This document shows positions 8,235 to 16,587 of a stretch of 42,095 nt of DNA, one piece after another; position 1 is the first letter of the stretch; each line of letters begins with the position of its first letter. Where the stretch lies: positions 1 to 42,095 of the forward strand of contig JADHZE010000006.1 of assembly GCA_026934365.1 (NCBI GenBank). The letters run 5' to 3'. Origin of the DNA: Isoptericola sp. QY 916. GTDB taxonomy: Bacteria; Actinomycetota; Actinomycetes; Actinomycetales; Cellulomonadaceae. The position numbers and the translations under genes are program-made. Below the pieces are notes generated by a model. It made no database searches, was not told the origin of the DNA, and saw only the letters and a program-made list of their open reading frames with translations.

Positions 8235-9342
8235 ACCGGGCCGGGGCCGGTCCCGTCGACCCGCCCGCGAGGATCCGTACGGGCACGGTGTCCTGCGAGA
8301 CGTCGCCCCGCTCGGCGAGCTGCCGCTCGAGCAGCTCGAAGGCGCGCGCCCCGAGCGCGTGCTGGTCCTGCTCCACGTGGGTGAGGGGGACCGCGGCGTC
8401 CACGTACTCCGGCGGGGCGTCGAAGCAGATCACGGAGAGGTCGCCCGGCACGGCACGGCGCAGCCGCTGCGCGGCCTGCAGCACGAGGCGCGCGGAGTGG
8501 TACTCCGTGACCACGCACGCGGTGAGGTCGGGGTGGGCCTCGAGGAACCCGACCAGGCCGTCGACGTCGTCCTCGGGCGTGACGTCCGAGCCCGGCACCA
8601 CGGACCGGACGCCGGAGTACACCTGGGACTCCTCGAGGCGTACCTGGTGCGCGGCGTGCGCGGCCACCACCCCGCGCCGCCGCTCGTCGAGGGTCGACAC
8701 GGCGTTGGGGGACTGGACCAGCGCGATCCGGGTGTGCCCGAGCTCGAAGAGGTACTCCGCCGCCAGCCGTCCGCCGGTGACGTTGTCGGACGTCACGGTG
8801 CTGACGGGCACGCCCGTCAGGGTGCGGTCGACGATGACGAGGGGGAAGCCGCGGCCGACGAGCGCCGCGACGCTCTGCGGGATGGCCTGCGACGACGTGG
8901 GCAGCAGCACCAGCCCGTCGAGGCCGCGGTCGAGCTGCTCCTCGATGAGGCGCTCCTCCAGCTCGGAGTCGCCGCGCGACATCCCCACCACGACGTGGGC
9001 CCGCTCGCTGGACGCGTCGAGGAGCCCTCCGAGCAGGTGCGACCCGAAGGCGTCGTCGAACCCCGGCACGACGTAGCCGACCAGCGGCAGGCGGCTCCCC
9101 CCGTCCGGGCGCGCGCCGCCGGCGGGCGTCGTGGAGACGACGATCGTGCCGATGCGCGGACGCCGGGTCACGAAGCCCTCGTCCCGCAGCATGTCCAGCG
9201 CGCGCTTGATCGTGATCGCGCTGACCGAGAACTCCTCGACCAGCTCCGCCTGCGCCGGCAGCCGGTCCCCGACGGCGAGGTCGCCGCCGACGATGCGTGC
9301 CCGCAGCGCCTCGTGCACCTGGGCGTACAGCGCCTCGGTCAA
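8233..9342 (-). CDS. GntR/LacI hybrid transcription regulator (AraR-like architecture)
   Basis: 369 residues from TTG 9340-9342, chosen because GGGAG sits six bases upstream and because the GntR fold starts right after (LTEALYAQVHEALRARIVGG). Residues 1-70 are a GntR winged helix (LPAQAELVEEFSVSAITIKR, then ALDMLRDEGFVTRRPRIGT). Residues 85-360 are a LacI-type sugar-sensing domain (LPLVGYVVPGFDDAFGS, GRLAAEYLFELGHTRIALVQ, DLTACVVTEYHSA). Frames upstream of the TTG run through the promoter and are rejected. It converges on the mannan operon and diverges from GH78, so it could control either or both. Confidence 0.88.
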   Translation of the reverse strand: MTEALYAQVHEALRARIVGGDLAVGDRLPAQAELVEEFSVSAITIKRALDMLRDEGFVTRRPRIGTIVVSTTPAGGARPDGGSRLPLVGYVVPGFDDAFGSHLLGGLLDASSERAHVVVGMSRGDSELEERLIEEQLDRGLDGLVLLPTSSQAIPQSVAALVGRGFPLVIVDRTLTGVPVSTVTSDNVTGGRLAAEYLFELGHTRIALVQSPNAVSTLDERRRGVVAAHAAHQVRLEESQVYSGVRSVVPGSDVTPEDDVDGLVGFLEAHPDLTACVVTEYHSARLVLQAAQRLRRAVPGDLSVICFDAPPEYVDAAVPLTHVEQDQHALGARAFELLERQLAERGDVSQDTVPVRILAGGSTGPAPAR

Positions 9343-9359
9343 GCTCGCTCCCGTCCTCG

Positions 9360-9388
9360 GACCGTATGAACAGTCGAATGAATATGAT
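9360..9388 (+). promoter_or_regulatory. Probable promoter of the GH78 gene in the divergent region
   Basis: TATGAT at 9383-9388 is one base from the -10 consensus; the hexamer 17 bases upstream is GACCGT (9360-9365), a poor -35. The patch TATGAACAGTCGAATGAATATGAT is AT-rich against its surroundings and lies 17 bases from the regulator's TTG, so it probably holds the divergent promoters and the regulator's operator. The remaining sequence to 9475 shows only the GAGGAGG ribosome site of GH78. Confidence 0.5.
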
Positions 9389-9475
9389 CTCCGCTCCTGG
9401 TCCATTGTGGGGCACCCCGCGTCCAGGACGCTCGAAGATCCCGACGGCGGGTCCGTCCCGCGAGGAGGCGCGACG

Positions 9476-12109
9476 ATGCGCATCGAACGGCTCGTGGCCG
9501 AGTACGGCGCCCCGGAGGTGGGGATCGGCTCCGCCGCCCCCCGGCTGTCCTGGACGCGGACCGGGGGCGGGGTGCAGCGCGCGTACGAGGTGCGGCTGCG
9601 CACCGCCGACGGCGCCGCGGCGGAGCGGCGGGAGACGGGGCCCGAGCAGGTGCTCGTGCCCTGGCCGTTCCGCGACCTGCGCTCGCGCGAGCGGGTCGAG
9701 GTCCAGGTGCGGATCGAGTCCGACGACGGGTGGTCGCCCTGGAGCGAGCGCCTCGCGATCGAGGCCGGGCTGCTGAGGCCGGAGGACGTCGAGGCGCGGT
9801 TCGTCAGCCCCCGGCACGTCGGAGGGCTGGACGGCAGCGCCGTGGTGCTCGCCCGCGACCTGGACCTCGGCGGCCCGGTGGCGTCCGCTCGCCTGTACGT
9901 CACCGCGCACGGGGTCTACGACGCGTGGATCGGCGGCCGCCGCGTGGGCGACCACCTCCTCGACCCGGGCTGGACGGCGTACGACGCTCGCCTGCGCTAC
10001 CAGACCTTCGACGTCACCGAGCACCTGCGCGCGCCCGGGGCGGACCGCCTCGTGGTGGGCCTCGGCAACGGCTGGTACCGGGGGCAGCTCACGTGGACCC
10101 ACCAGCGCGACTCCTACGGCGACCGGCTGGCGCTGCTCGCCCAGCTGGAGATCACCCTCGAGGACGGTCGCCGTCAGACGGTGGTCACCGACGAGGCCTG
10201 GCGTGCCGGGACGACGGGGATCCTCGCCGACGACCTGTACGACGGCCAGACCACGGACCTGCGGCTGCCGCTCGCCCCGGACGCCGTCGCGGACGGCCCC
10301 GTCGACGTGCTCGATGCCGACACCGCGACCAACATCGCGCGGCTGGTCGCGCCGACGGGACCGCCGGTGCGCGAGGTCGCGACCGTCCCCGCACGGGAGG
10401 TCCGCACGTCGCCGACCGGCAGGCAGATCGTCGACTTCGGCCAGAACGTCGTCGGATGGGTGCGCCTGCGCGTGGCGGGGGAGCGCGGGGACACCGTCAC
10501 GGTGCGGCACGCGGAGGTGCTCGAGGACGGCGAGCTGGGCGTGCGGCCGCTGCGCGCGGCGAAGGCGACGGACACCTATGTCCTCGCCGGCGGCACCCAG
10601 GTGCTGGAGCCCGCGTACACGTTCCACGGGTTCCGCTACGCGGAGGTGACGGGGGCCGAGGTCCGTGCCGGCGACGCCCAGGCCGTGGTGGTGAGCTCCG
10701 ACCTGCGCCGCACGGGGTGGTTCGAGTGCTCGGAGCCGGACGTGAACCGGCTGCACGAGAACGTCGTGTGGGGCATGCGCGGCAACTTCCTCGACGTACC
10801 CACAGACTGTCCGCAGCGGGACGAGCGGCTCGGGTGGACGGGCGACATCCAGGTGTTCGCCCCGACGGCGAGCTTCCTGTTCGACGTGGGCGGGTTCCTC
10901 GGCTCGTGGCTGCAGGACCTCGCGGCGGAGCAGCGTCCCGACGGGGGCGTCCCGTACGTGGTGCCCGACGTCGTGCGCGAGCTGCGCGGACCCGGGCCGG
11001 ACGGCGGGAAGCACACGCCGGCCGCCGGCTGGGCGGACGCGGCGGTGCACGTGCCGTGGACCCTGTACGAGCGCTACGGCGACGTCGGCGTCCTGGAGCG
11101 TCAGTACGACTCGATGCGGGCCTGGGTGGACCGGGCCCGCGCCCTGGCGGGCGACACCCTGCTGTGGGACACCGGCTTCCAGTTCGGCGACTGGCTGGAC
11201 CCGGACGCGCCGCCGGACGACTCGGCGGCGGTGAAGGCCGACCCCGCGGTCGTCGCGACGGCCTACCTGGCGCGCAGCGCCCACCTGCTGGCCCGCGCGG
11301 CCGAGGTGCTCGGGCACGAGGCGGACGCCCGGCGGTACGCACGGTTCTCGGCCGACGTCGCGGCCGCGTTCCGCGGCGCGTACGTCGCGGCCGACGGGAC
11401 GGTGCGCAGCGACTGCCAGACCGTCTACGCGCTGGCGATCGTCTGGGGCCTGCTCGACACCGACGCTCAGCGCCGCCGCGCGGAGGACCGGCTGGTGGCG
11501 CTGGTGCGCGAGGCGGACTTCCACGTGAGCACGGGGTTCCTCGGCACCCCGCTGATCCTGGACGCCCTGTGCGACGCCGGCCACCCCGAGCTGGCGCACG
11601 CGATGCTGCTGACCCGCACCCGTCCGTCCTGGCTCTACCCGGTGGGCATGGGCGCCACGACGGTCTGGGAGCGATGGGACTCGCTGCTGCCCGACGGCTC
11701 GATCCACCCCAGCGAGATGACGTCGTTCAACCACTACGCGTACGGGGCGGTCGCCGACTGGCTGCACCGCTCGGTCGCCGGTCTGGCGCCGGCGGCACCC
11801 GGCTACCGCGAGGTGCTGGTGCGCCCGCTGGTGACCGGCCAGCTCGACCGGGCGTCCGCCCGGCTGGACAGCCCGTACGGGCCGATCGAGGTCTCGTGGC
11901 GGCTGGCGGCCGGGCGGTTCGAGCTCGACCTCGAGGTGCCGCCGGGGGTCACCGCCCACCTGGACCTCCCGCTCGACGAGCCGGGGCGCACGGTCGGCCC
12001 GGGCGTGCACCACGTGGCCGGCCGGTGGGCGCCCGTGGGGCACCCGCTCCGCGGCGGGACGACCGGCGCGACGACCGGCGGGTCGCCCGCGCGGACCGCC
12101 CGGGACTGA
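9476..12109 (+). CDS. GH78 alpha-L-rhamnosidase
   Basis: 877 residues, normal for the family. ATG 9476 follows GAGGAGG by eight bases. N-terminal beta domains contain RLSWTRTGGG and the carbohydrate-binding DAWIGGRRVGDHLLDPGWTA; the (alpha/alpha)6 catalytic barrel carries DVPTDCPQRDERLGWTGDIQ near residue 445 with the acidic catalytic residues, and WERWDSLLPDGSIHPSEMTS near residue 730. No signal peptide, so it is cytoplasmic. It removes terminal rhamnose from glycosides or oligosaccharides. A related paralogue lies at 24928-27564. It diverges from the GntR/LacI hybrid regulator. Confidence 0.92.
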   Translation: MRIERLVAEYGAPEVGIGSAAPRLSWTRTGGGVQRAYEVRLRTADGAAAERRETGPEQVLVPWPFRDLRSRERVEVQVRIESDDGWSPWSERLAIEAGLLRPEDVEARFVSPRHVGGLDGSAVVLARDLDLGGPVASARLYVTAHGVYDAWIGGRRVGDHLLDPGWTAYDARLRYQTFDVTEHLRAPGADRLVVGLGNGWYRGQLTWTHQRDSYGDRLALLAQLEITLEDGRRQTVVTDEAWRAGTTGILADDLYDGQTTDLRLPLAPDAVADGPVDVLDADTATNIARLVAPTGPPVREVATVPAREVRTSPTGRQIVDFGQNVVGWVRLRVAGERGDTVTVRHAEVLEDGELGVRPLRAAKATDTYVLAGGTQVLEPAYTFHGFRYAEVTGAEVRAGDAQAVVVSSDLRRTGWFECSEPDVNRLHENVVWGMRGNFLDVPTDCPQRDERLGWTGDIQVFAPTASFLFDVGGFLGSWLQDLAAEQRPDGGVPYVVPDVVRELRGPGPDGGKHTPAAGWADAAVHVPWTLYERYGDVGVLERQYDSMRAWVDRARALAGDTLLWDTGFQFGDWLDPDAPPDDSAAVKADPAVVATAYLARSAHLLARAAEVLGHEADARRYARFSADVAAAFRGAYVAADGTVRSDCQTVYALAIVWGLLDTDAQRRRAEDRLVALVREADFHVSTGFLGTPLILDALCDAGHPELAHAMLLTRTRPSWLYPVGMGATTVWERWDSLLPDGSIHPSEMTSFNHYAYGAVADWLHRSVAGLAPAAPGYREVLVRPLVTGQLDRASARLDSPYGPIEVSWRLAAGRFELDLEVPPGVTAHLDLPLDEPGRTVGPGVHHVAGRWAPVGHPLRGGTTGATTGGSPARTARD

Positions 12110-12143
12110 CAGGATCGGCGGACGACGAGAGAGAAGGTGGACG

Positions 12144-12455
12144 ATGGCGATCACCCTGTGCGTGCTGCTGTGGGCGGCCGACGGCGAGGCCCCGGCGCTG
12201 GCGGACTACGAGACCGAGGTGCTGGCGCTGGTGCCGCGGCACGGCGGACGGGTGCTGCACCGCGTGACGAACGTGGCGCACACCGACGACGCGGCGCACG
12301 GCGCCGTCCAGCCCACCGAGGTGCAGCTCATCGAGATGCCCGACGAGGAGGCGCTCGCGGCGTTCATGGCCGACCCCGACCGTGAGGCGCGGCTCGACGT
12401 GCGCGACCGCGCGATCGCGCGCACCGAGATCCTGCGCGTGCGCCCCGTGGGATGA
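12144..12455 (+). CDS. DUF1330-like small protein
   Basis: 103 residues. It starts at ATG 12144, a few bases after GAGAGAAGGTGG. The pattern MAITLCVLLWAADGEAPALA, PTEVQLIEMPDEEALAAFM and ARTEILRV fits a dimeric alpha/beta barrel of the DUF1330 or ABM kind; function unknown. It overlaps the FMN oxidase by four bases, so the two are co-translated and may act in one oxidation step. The link with GH78 34 bases upstream may be by transcription only. Confidence 0.7.
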   Translation: MAITLCVLLWAADGEAPALADYETEVLALVPRHGGRVLHRVTNVAHTDDAAHGAVQPTEVQLIEMPDEEALAAFMADPDREARLDVRDRAIARTEILRVRPVG

Positions 12456-13753
12456 GCGCGCCCGGGGCGGGGCTGGCCCGGCAGTCTGCGATCTACCGCG
12501 CGGGCGTGCTGGGCCGGCGTCCCCGGGTCCCGACCAGCGCCGCGGGCCTCGAGCGGGCCGCCCGCCGCGCCAGCAGCGCGCGGGCCTGGGCGTACGTCGC
12601 CGGCGGCGCGGGCGAGGGGCGCACGATGCGGCGCAACCGGGAGGCGTTCGACCGGTGGGCGGTCGTGCCGCGCATGGCGGCCGGCGCCGTCGAGCGCGAC
12701 CCGTCGGTCGAGCTGTTCGGTGCCCGGCACGCGAGCCCGCTGCTCCTCGCGCCCGTGGGCGCGGCGGCCCTCCTGGGCGCCGACGCCGACCTCGCCGTCG
12801 CGCGCGCGGCCGCCGCGACCGGCGTCCCGTTCGTGCTGTCCAACCAGGCATGCCATCCCATGGAGGCCTGCGCGGCCGAGATGGGCGCCGCGGCCCGCTG
12901 GTTCCAGCTCTACTGGAGCACCGACGAGGACCTCGTCGACTCGCTGATCGCCCGGGCCGAGGCCGCGGGCGCGGGGGCGCTCGTCGTCACGCTCGACACG
13001 ACGGTGCTGGGCTGGCGCCCGCAAGATCTCGACCTCGGCTCGCTGCCGTTCGCCCGCGGCCTCGGGATCGCGCAGTACACGAGCGACCCGCGCTTCGGCG
13101 AGCTGGTCCGCGAGCGGGTCGCGCGGGCCGCGGCGTCCGGGGCGCGCGACGCCGTGCAGGTCACCGCCGGGGCGGTGCGCTCGCTCCTCGCGATGACGCG
13201 CGCCTACCCCGGGCGGTTCCGCGACAACCTGCGCTCGCCCGAGCCGCGCGCGGCCGTCGAGACGTTCCTCGACGTGTACTCCAACCCGGGCCTGTCGTGG
13301 GAGCACCTGGCCACCCTGCGCGACCGCACCCGGCTGCCGGTCGTGCTCAAGGGGATCCTGCACCCCGACGACGCGCGCCGGGCCCTCGACCTCGGCGTCG
13401 ACGGGATCGTGGTCTCCAACCACGGGGGGCGGCAGGTGGACAACGCCGTCGCGTCGCTCGACGCCCTCGTCGCCGTGCGCGACGCCGTCGGGCCCGGCCC
13501 CACGGTGCTGCTCGACAGCGGGGTGCGGACCGGGGCCGACGTGCTGGTCGCCCTCGCCCTGGGGGCCGACGCCGTCCTGCTCGGGCGGCCGTACCTCTAC
13601 GGGTACGCCGTGGCCGGGCAGGACGGCGTCGAGGAGGTGATCCGCAACGTGCTCGCGGAGCTGGACCTCACCATGGCGCTCGTCGGCGCGCGCGACGTCG
13701 CGGCGATCACGCGCGACCTGGTGAGCCCCGCCCCGGCGCCGCGAGGGGCGTGA
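12452..13753 (+). CDS. FMN-dependent alpha-hydroxyacid oxidase (lactate 2-monooxygenase-like)
   Basis: 433 residues. ATG overlaps the stop of the DUF1330-like gene. It is a TIM-barrel flavoprotein: YVAGGAGEGRTMRRN near residue 50, LLLAPVGAAALLGADADLAV, WFQLYWSTDEDLVDSL, VVLKGILHPDDARRALDLGV and the active-site SNHGGRQVDNA with the catalytic His near residue 327, then DSGVRTGADVLVALALGADA for phosphate binding. The length and the long insert match actinobacterial lactate 2-monooxygenase relatives better than glycolate oxidase. The substrate, L-lactate or another 2-hydroxyacid, is not settled. Confidence 0.88.
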   Translation: MSAPGAGLARQSAIYRAGVLGRRPRVPTSAAGLERAARRASSARAWAYVAGGAGEGRTMRRNREAFDRWAVVPRMAAGAVERDPSVELFGARHASPLLLAPVGAAALLGADADLAVARAAAATGVPFVLSNQACHPMEACAAEMGAAARWFQLYWSTDEDLVDSLIARAEAAGAGALVVTLDTTVLGWRPQDLDLGSLPFARGLGIAQYTSDPRFGELVRERVARAAASGARDAVQVTAGAVRSLLAMTRAYPGRFRDNLRSPEPRAAVETFLDVYSNPGLSWEHLATLRDRTRLPVVLKGILHPDDARRALDLGVDGIVVSNHGGRQVDNAVASLDALVAVRDAVGPGPTVLLDSGVRTGADVLVALALGADAVLLGRPYLYGYAVAGQDGVEEVIRNVLAELDLTMALVGARDVAAITRDLVSPAPAPRGA

Positions 13754-13756
13754 GGC

Positions 13757-13775
13757 GCCGGGCGGTCCGCCCGGC
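13757..13775. terminator. Bidirectional hairpin between convergent genes
   Basis: A perfect nine-base inverted repeat, GCCGGGCGG and its complement around T13766, filling the 27-base gap between the FMN oxidase and the convergent serine hydrolase. In practice a smaller stem with a three-base loop forms. No T-run. Confidence 0.6.
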
Positions 13776-13780
13776 CGGGG

Positions 13781-14953
13781 TCACCTCGGGGCCGTCGGCC
13801 CCGGTGCCGTCTCCCGGCCGCCGAAGACGACGTCGACGAGTCGCTGCAGCGCGCTCTGGAAAGCCGCGCCGAGGGACTGGTCGGCGTCGTCCACGTAGTT
13901 GATCCCCGCGGTGAGGGTGGTGCTGCCGTCGGGGGTGGAGTACATGAGCGCGCCGTGGCCGCCCATGCCTCCGTTGTGCGTGATGAGGGTGCCGTGAGCG
14001 GTGTCCTGGACGAAGACCCCGAGCCCGTACCCGGCGGGTGGGTGCGGCGCGAGCATCTCGGCGAGCAGAGGAGCGGGCAGGAGGCGGCCGCCCGTCAGAC
14101 CGGAGACGAACAGGTGGAGGTCGCGGGTGGTGGAGACCATGTCGCCGCCGCTCGAGATCCAGGACGGGTCCTGGGCCGTGACGTCGACCATCGTCTCCAG
14201 GCCGTCCTCCTCGTACCGGTAGTACGCGTGGGCGTGGGGTGCGGGCAACGTCGACGTGTCGGGCACCGAGGTCTGCGTGAGCCCCAGGGGGGACAGCACC
14301 AGGCGGTCCATCTCGTCGGCGAGCGAGCGTCCGCTCACCCCCTCGACGATCAGCCGGGCCAGCGCGTAGTTGGAGTTGGAGTAGCTCCAGTCGGTGCCCG
14401 GCTCGAACCGGGCCGGGCGGGAGAGCGCCAGGCGGGCGAGCTCCTCGGTCGGGTAGTGCCGGAACCGCGCGTCGACCCACTCCTTGCCCTGCCAGGGGAT
14501 GCCGCGCACCATCGTCAGCCCGTTCCAGGGCACCCCGCCCTCGACGGCGGCGTCGGGACCGTAGATCTCGCCGGTGAAGTTGAAGATCCCGCTGGTGTGC
14601 TGCAGCAGCATCCGCACGGTGATCCGAGGATCGACGGGCAGGTCTGGCAGGTAGTCGGCTGCCGCGCGGTCGAGATCGACCGCACCCTCGGCGACCAGCT
14701 GCAGGACCGTGGCCGCGACGAAGGTCTTGGTGTTGGAGCCGATGCGGATGTGTCCGTCGGTCGACGGCGCGCCGGGCTCGCCGAGCACGCTCGAGCCCGC
14801 GGCACCGTTCCAGGTGCCGCGGGAGTCGTCGACGCGGAGTTGGATACCGGTGAAGCCGGAGTCGACGACGTCCTGGAGCGCTCGGCGCAGTTCGGGGCGG
14901 TCGTGCGCGGTGTCGTCCTGAGGTCCGCGCCGGGCAAGGTCCTGGTGGGTCAT
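13781..14953 (-). CDS. Class C beta-lactamase-like serine hydrolase 1
   Basis: 390 residues from ATG 14951-14953 with GGAGC a few bases upstream. The three penicillin-binding fold motifs are visible: SNTK in RIGSNTKTFVAATVLQLVAE near residue 72, YSNSN near residue 190, and HNGG near residue 328 in place of KTG. This is closest to the D-alanyl-D-alanine carboxypeptidase/esterase group (S12). No signal peptide or membrane anchor is seen, which is odd for a cell-wall enzyme and favours an esterase or small-peptide hydrolase in the cytoplasm. It lies 34 bases downstream of a second S12 hydrolase in the same direction, probably in one transcript. Confidence 0.87.
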   Translation of the reverse strand: MTHQDLARRGPQDDTAHDRPELRRALQDVVDSGFTGIQLRVDDSRGTWNGAAGSSVLGEPGAPSTDGHIRIGSNTKTFVAATVLQLVAEGAVDLDRAAADYLPDLPVDPRITVRMLLQHTSGIFNFTGEIYGPDAAVEGGVPWNGLTMVRGIPWQGKEWVDARFRHYPTEELARLALSRPARFEPGTDWSYSNSNYALARLIVEGVSGRSLADEMDRLVLSPLGLTQTSVPDTSTLPAPHAHAYYRYEEDGLETMVDVTAQDPSWISSGGDMVSTTRDLHLFVSGLTGGRLLPAPLLAEMLAPHPPAGYGLGVFVQDTAHGTLITHNGGMGGHGALMYSTPDGSTTLTAGINYVDDADQSLGAAFQSALQRLVDVVFGGRETAPGPTAPR

Positions 14954-14987
14954 GAGGGAGCTCCTTACGGTGGTGGTGAAGGGGTCG

Positions 14988-16460
14988 CTAGGCCACGTCG
15001 GGCCGGGTCATCAGCGGGGACTGGAGATGGCGGAGGAGGCCGGGGCCCGTCAGCGGCACGACGTTCCACGTCACGGACGCGGCGCCGGTGCGGGTGTCGA
15101 CCACCGTCCGCAGGCGGTGCGGAGTGGTGATGACGTACAGGTCGGCGACGAAGACGTCCCCCTGCCACGCGCCGGCCGCCACCACGGGGCGGCCGAGCGG
15201 CTCGCTCTCCCGCCAGTCGTCGTGGCCGACCTCGATATCGACCTGGACGCCGGGGGAGGCCGTGAACCGCACGAGCCACCCGCGCTCGGCGGGTTCGACG
15301 GTCACCGGGGTCCCGTCGGGCAGGGCCGGGCCGGCGGCGGACGCCACGACCCGCGCGCCGGTCGGGTGCCGGGGCCCGAGCGTGCCGCTCGGGCGGGCGA
15401 GCGCCAGGCCTCGCAGGCGGTCGGCGAGCTGCGCGTCGTCCGCGGCGTCGTCGGGGCGGTCCAGCCCGGGCAGCAGGCACTCCCAGATCGGCTCCAGGAG
15501 CGTCTCGCCGCCCCCGCTGAGCGCGCTCGTCGCGACGACGACGAGATCGTGCGAGGGAACGACCGCGCACAGCTGGCCGAACGAGCCCTCGCCGCGATAG
15601 CCGTGGCGTGACATCCAGAACTGGTACCCGTACCCGCACCGCGTGTCGGGGTTGTCCGACCAGCCGTCGACCTGGTGCGTCGCGACGCGGCGCCCCGTCG
15701 CGACCTCGACCCACGAGGGCGGGACGAGCCGGCGGTCGCCCCAGCGGCCGCGGCGGAGCAGCAGCTCGCCGAAGGCGGCCACGGCCTCGGTCGTCAGGTG
15801 CAGGCCGTGGAACCCGAACGCGGCACCGTCGCCGACGCGGTCCCACTCGGCCTCGGTGATGCCCATGGGCGTGAAGAGGCGCTCGGCGAGCAGCTCGGGC
15901 AGGCCGCTCCCGGTCGCGCGCTCGACCATGCGAGCGAGCACGTAGGTCGTGGCGTTGTCGTAGGCGTGCCGGGTGCCCTCGCGGTGGGGGAAGGGCACGC
16001 GCAGGAAGCCCCGGGTCAGGTCGCGGGGCTCCAGCTCCCACGCCTCGGCGAGGCTGTCCGTGTCGTGACCGGTCGTCATGGACAGAAGGTGGTGCACGGT
16101 GAGGCGACGTCCTTGGTCGGAGACGTCGTCCGGGACGTGGTCGGGCAGGACGTCCACGATCCGGTCGTCGAGCGAGAGCAGCCCGTCCTCGATGGCGAGC
16201 CCGACCGCGATGGCCGTGAACGACTTGGTGAGCGAGTACAGCAGGTGCGGTCGCTCCGCCGTGAAGGGCGCCCACCACCCCTCGGCCACCACGTGCCCGC
16301 GCCGCACGACCATGAGCGAGTGGCACTCGACCGAGTCGCCGGCGAGCCGGTCGAGCAGGGCGAGCACGGCCCGCGACGACACCCCGACGGCGGCCGGCGC
16401 CGACCGCGGGAGCGTCTGTGGCCGGAGCGGCACGGCGGGCCGTGGGCGCTGACTCGTCAC
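14988..16460 (-). CDS. Class C beta-lactamase-like serine hydrolase 2 with C-terminal beta domain
   Basis: 490 residues from GTG 16458-16460, with GGAG six bases upstream; the open frame runs further upstream but crosses the operator region. Motifs: SLTK in LLYSLTKSFTAIAVGLAIED near residue 85, YDN near residue 165, and a GEGSFGQL segment near residue 290. About 170 residues after the hydrolase domain look like the beta-rich C-terminal extension found in many S12 proteins. No signal peptide. It diverges from a TetR gene, with a TetR-like palindrome 35 bases upstream of its start, and probably leads a two-gene unit with the S12 gene downstream. Confidence 0.87.
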   Translation of the reverse strand: MTSQRPRPAVPLRPQTLPRSAPAAVGVSSRAVLALLDRLAGDSVECHSLMVVRRGHVVAEGWWAPFTAERPHLLYSLTKSFTAIAVGLAIEDGLLSLDDRIVDVLPDHVPDDVSDQGRRLTVHHLLSMTTGHDTDSLAEAWELEPRDLTRGFLRVPFPHREGTRHAYDNATTYVLARMVERATGSGLPELLAERLFTPMGITEAEWDRVGDGAAFGFHGLHLTTEAVAAFGELLLRRGRWGDRRLVPPSWVEVATGRRVATHQVDGWSDNPDTRCGYGYQFWMSRHGYRGEGSFGQLCAVVPSHDLVVVATSALSGGGETLLEPIWECLLPGLDRPDDAADDAQLADRLRGLALARPSGTLGPRHPTGARVVASAAGPALPDGTPVTVEPAERGWLVRFTASPGVQVDIEVGHDDWRESEPLGRPVVAAGAWQGDVFVADLYVITTPHRLRTVVDTRTGAASVTWNVVPLTGPGLLRHLQSPLMTRPDVA

Positions 16461-16494
16461 GATGAGCTCCTGAAGGTCGGAAGGCGTCGAGGAA

Positions 16495-16514
16495 GAAACG
16501 ACACGATGCGTTTC
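16495..16514. promoter_or_regulatory. Inverted repeat GAAACG-N8-CGTTTC, likely TetR operator
   Basis: Perfect six-base arms with an eight-base spacer, 35 bases upstream of the hydrolase GTG in the divergent region with tetR. It shares the CGTTTC half and the N8 spacing with a second repeat at 16552-16571. Confidence 0.6.
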
Positions 16515-16551
16515 GTCTTGAGAAGTGTGCTCGGGCGCGTGGTTGGGTGTC

Positions 16552-16571
16552 AATACGCTCCGTACCGTTTC
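16552..16571. promoter_or_regulatory. Second, imperfect copy of the TetR-type operator (AATACG-N8-CGTTTC)
   Basis: The same spacing and the same right arm as the repeat at 16495-16514, with the left arm matching at four of six bases. It ends 16 bases before the tetR ATG, so it is placed for autoregulation while the other copy serves the hydrolases. Its centre is 57 bp from that of the first copy. Confidence 0.5.
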
Positions 16572-16587
16572 CTTTAAGATCGGTGTC

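Noticed and set aside
12059-12080. Short tandem GACGACCGGCG repeat at the end of the first GH78
   Set aside because: Two partial copies within coding sequence for an Ala/Thr/Gly-rich tail; explained by codon bias.
6257-12154. A 1965-codon open frame on the minus strand across the mannan and GH78 genes
   Set aside because: It is antisense to well-identified genes and has the Arg/Gly/His-rich composition expected from reading GC-rich codons backwards; only the segment 8233-9342, in its own proper frame, is a gene.
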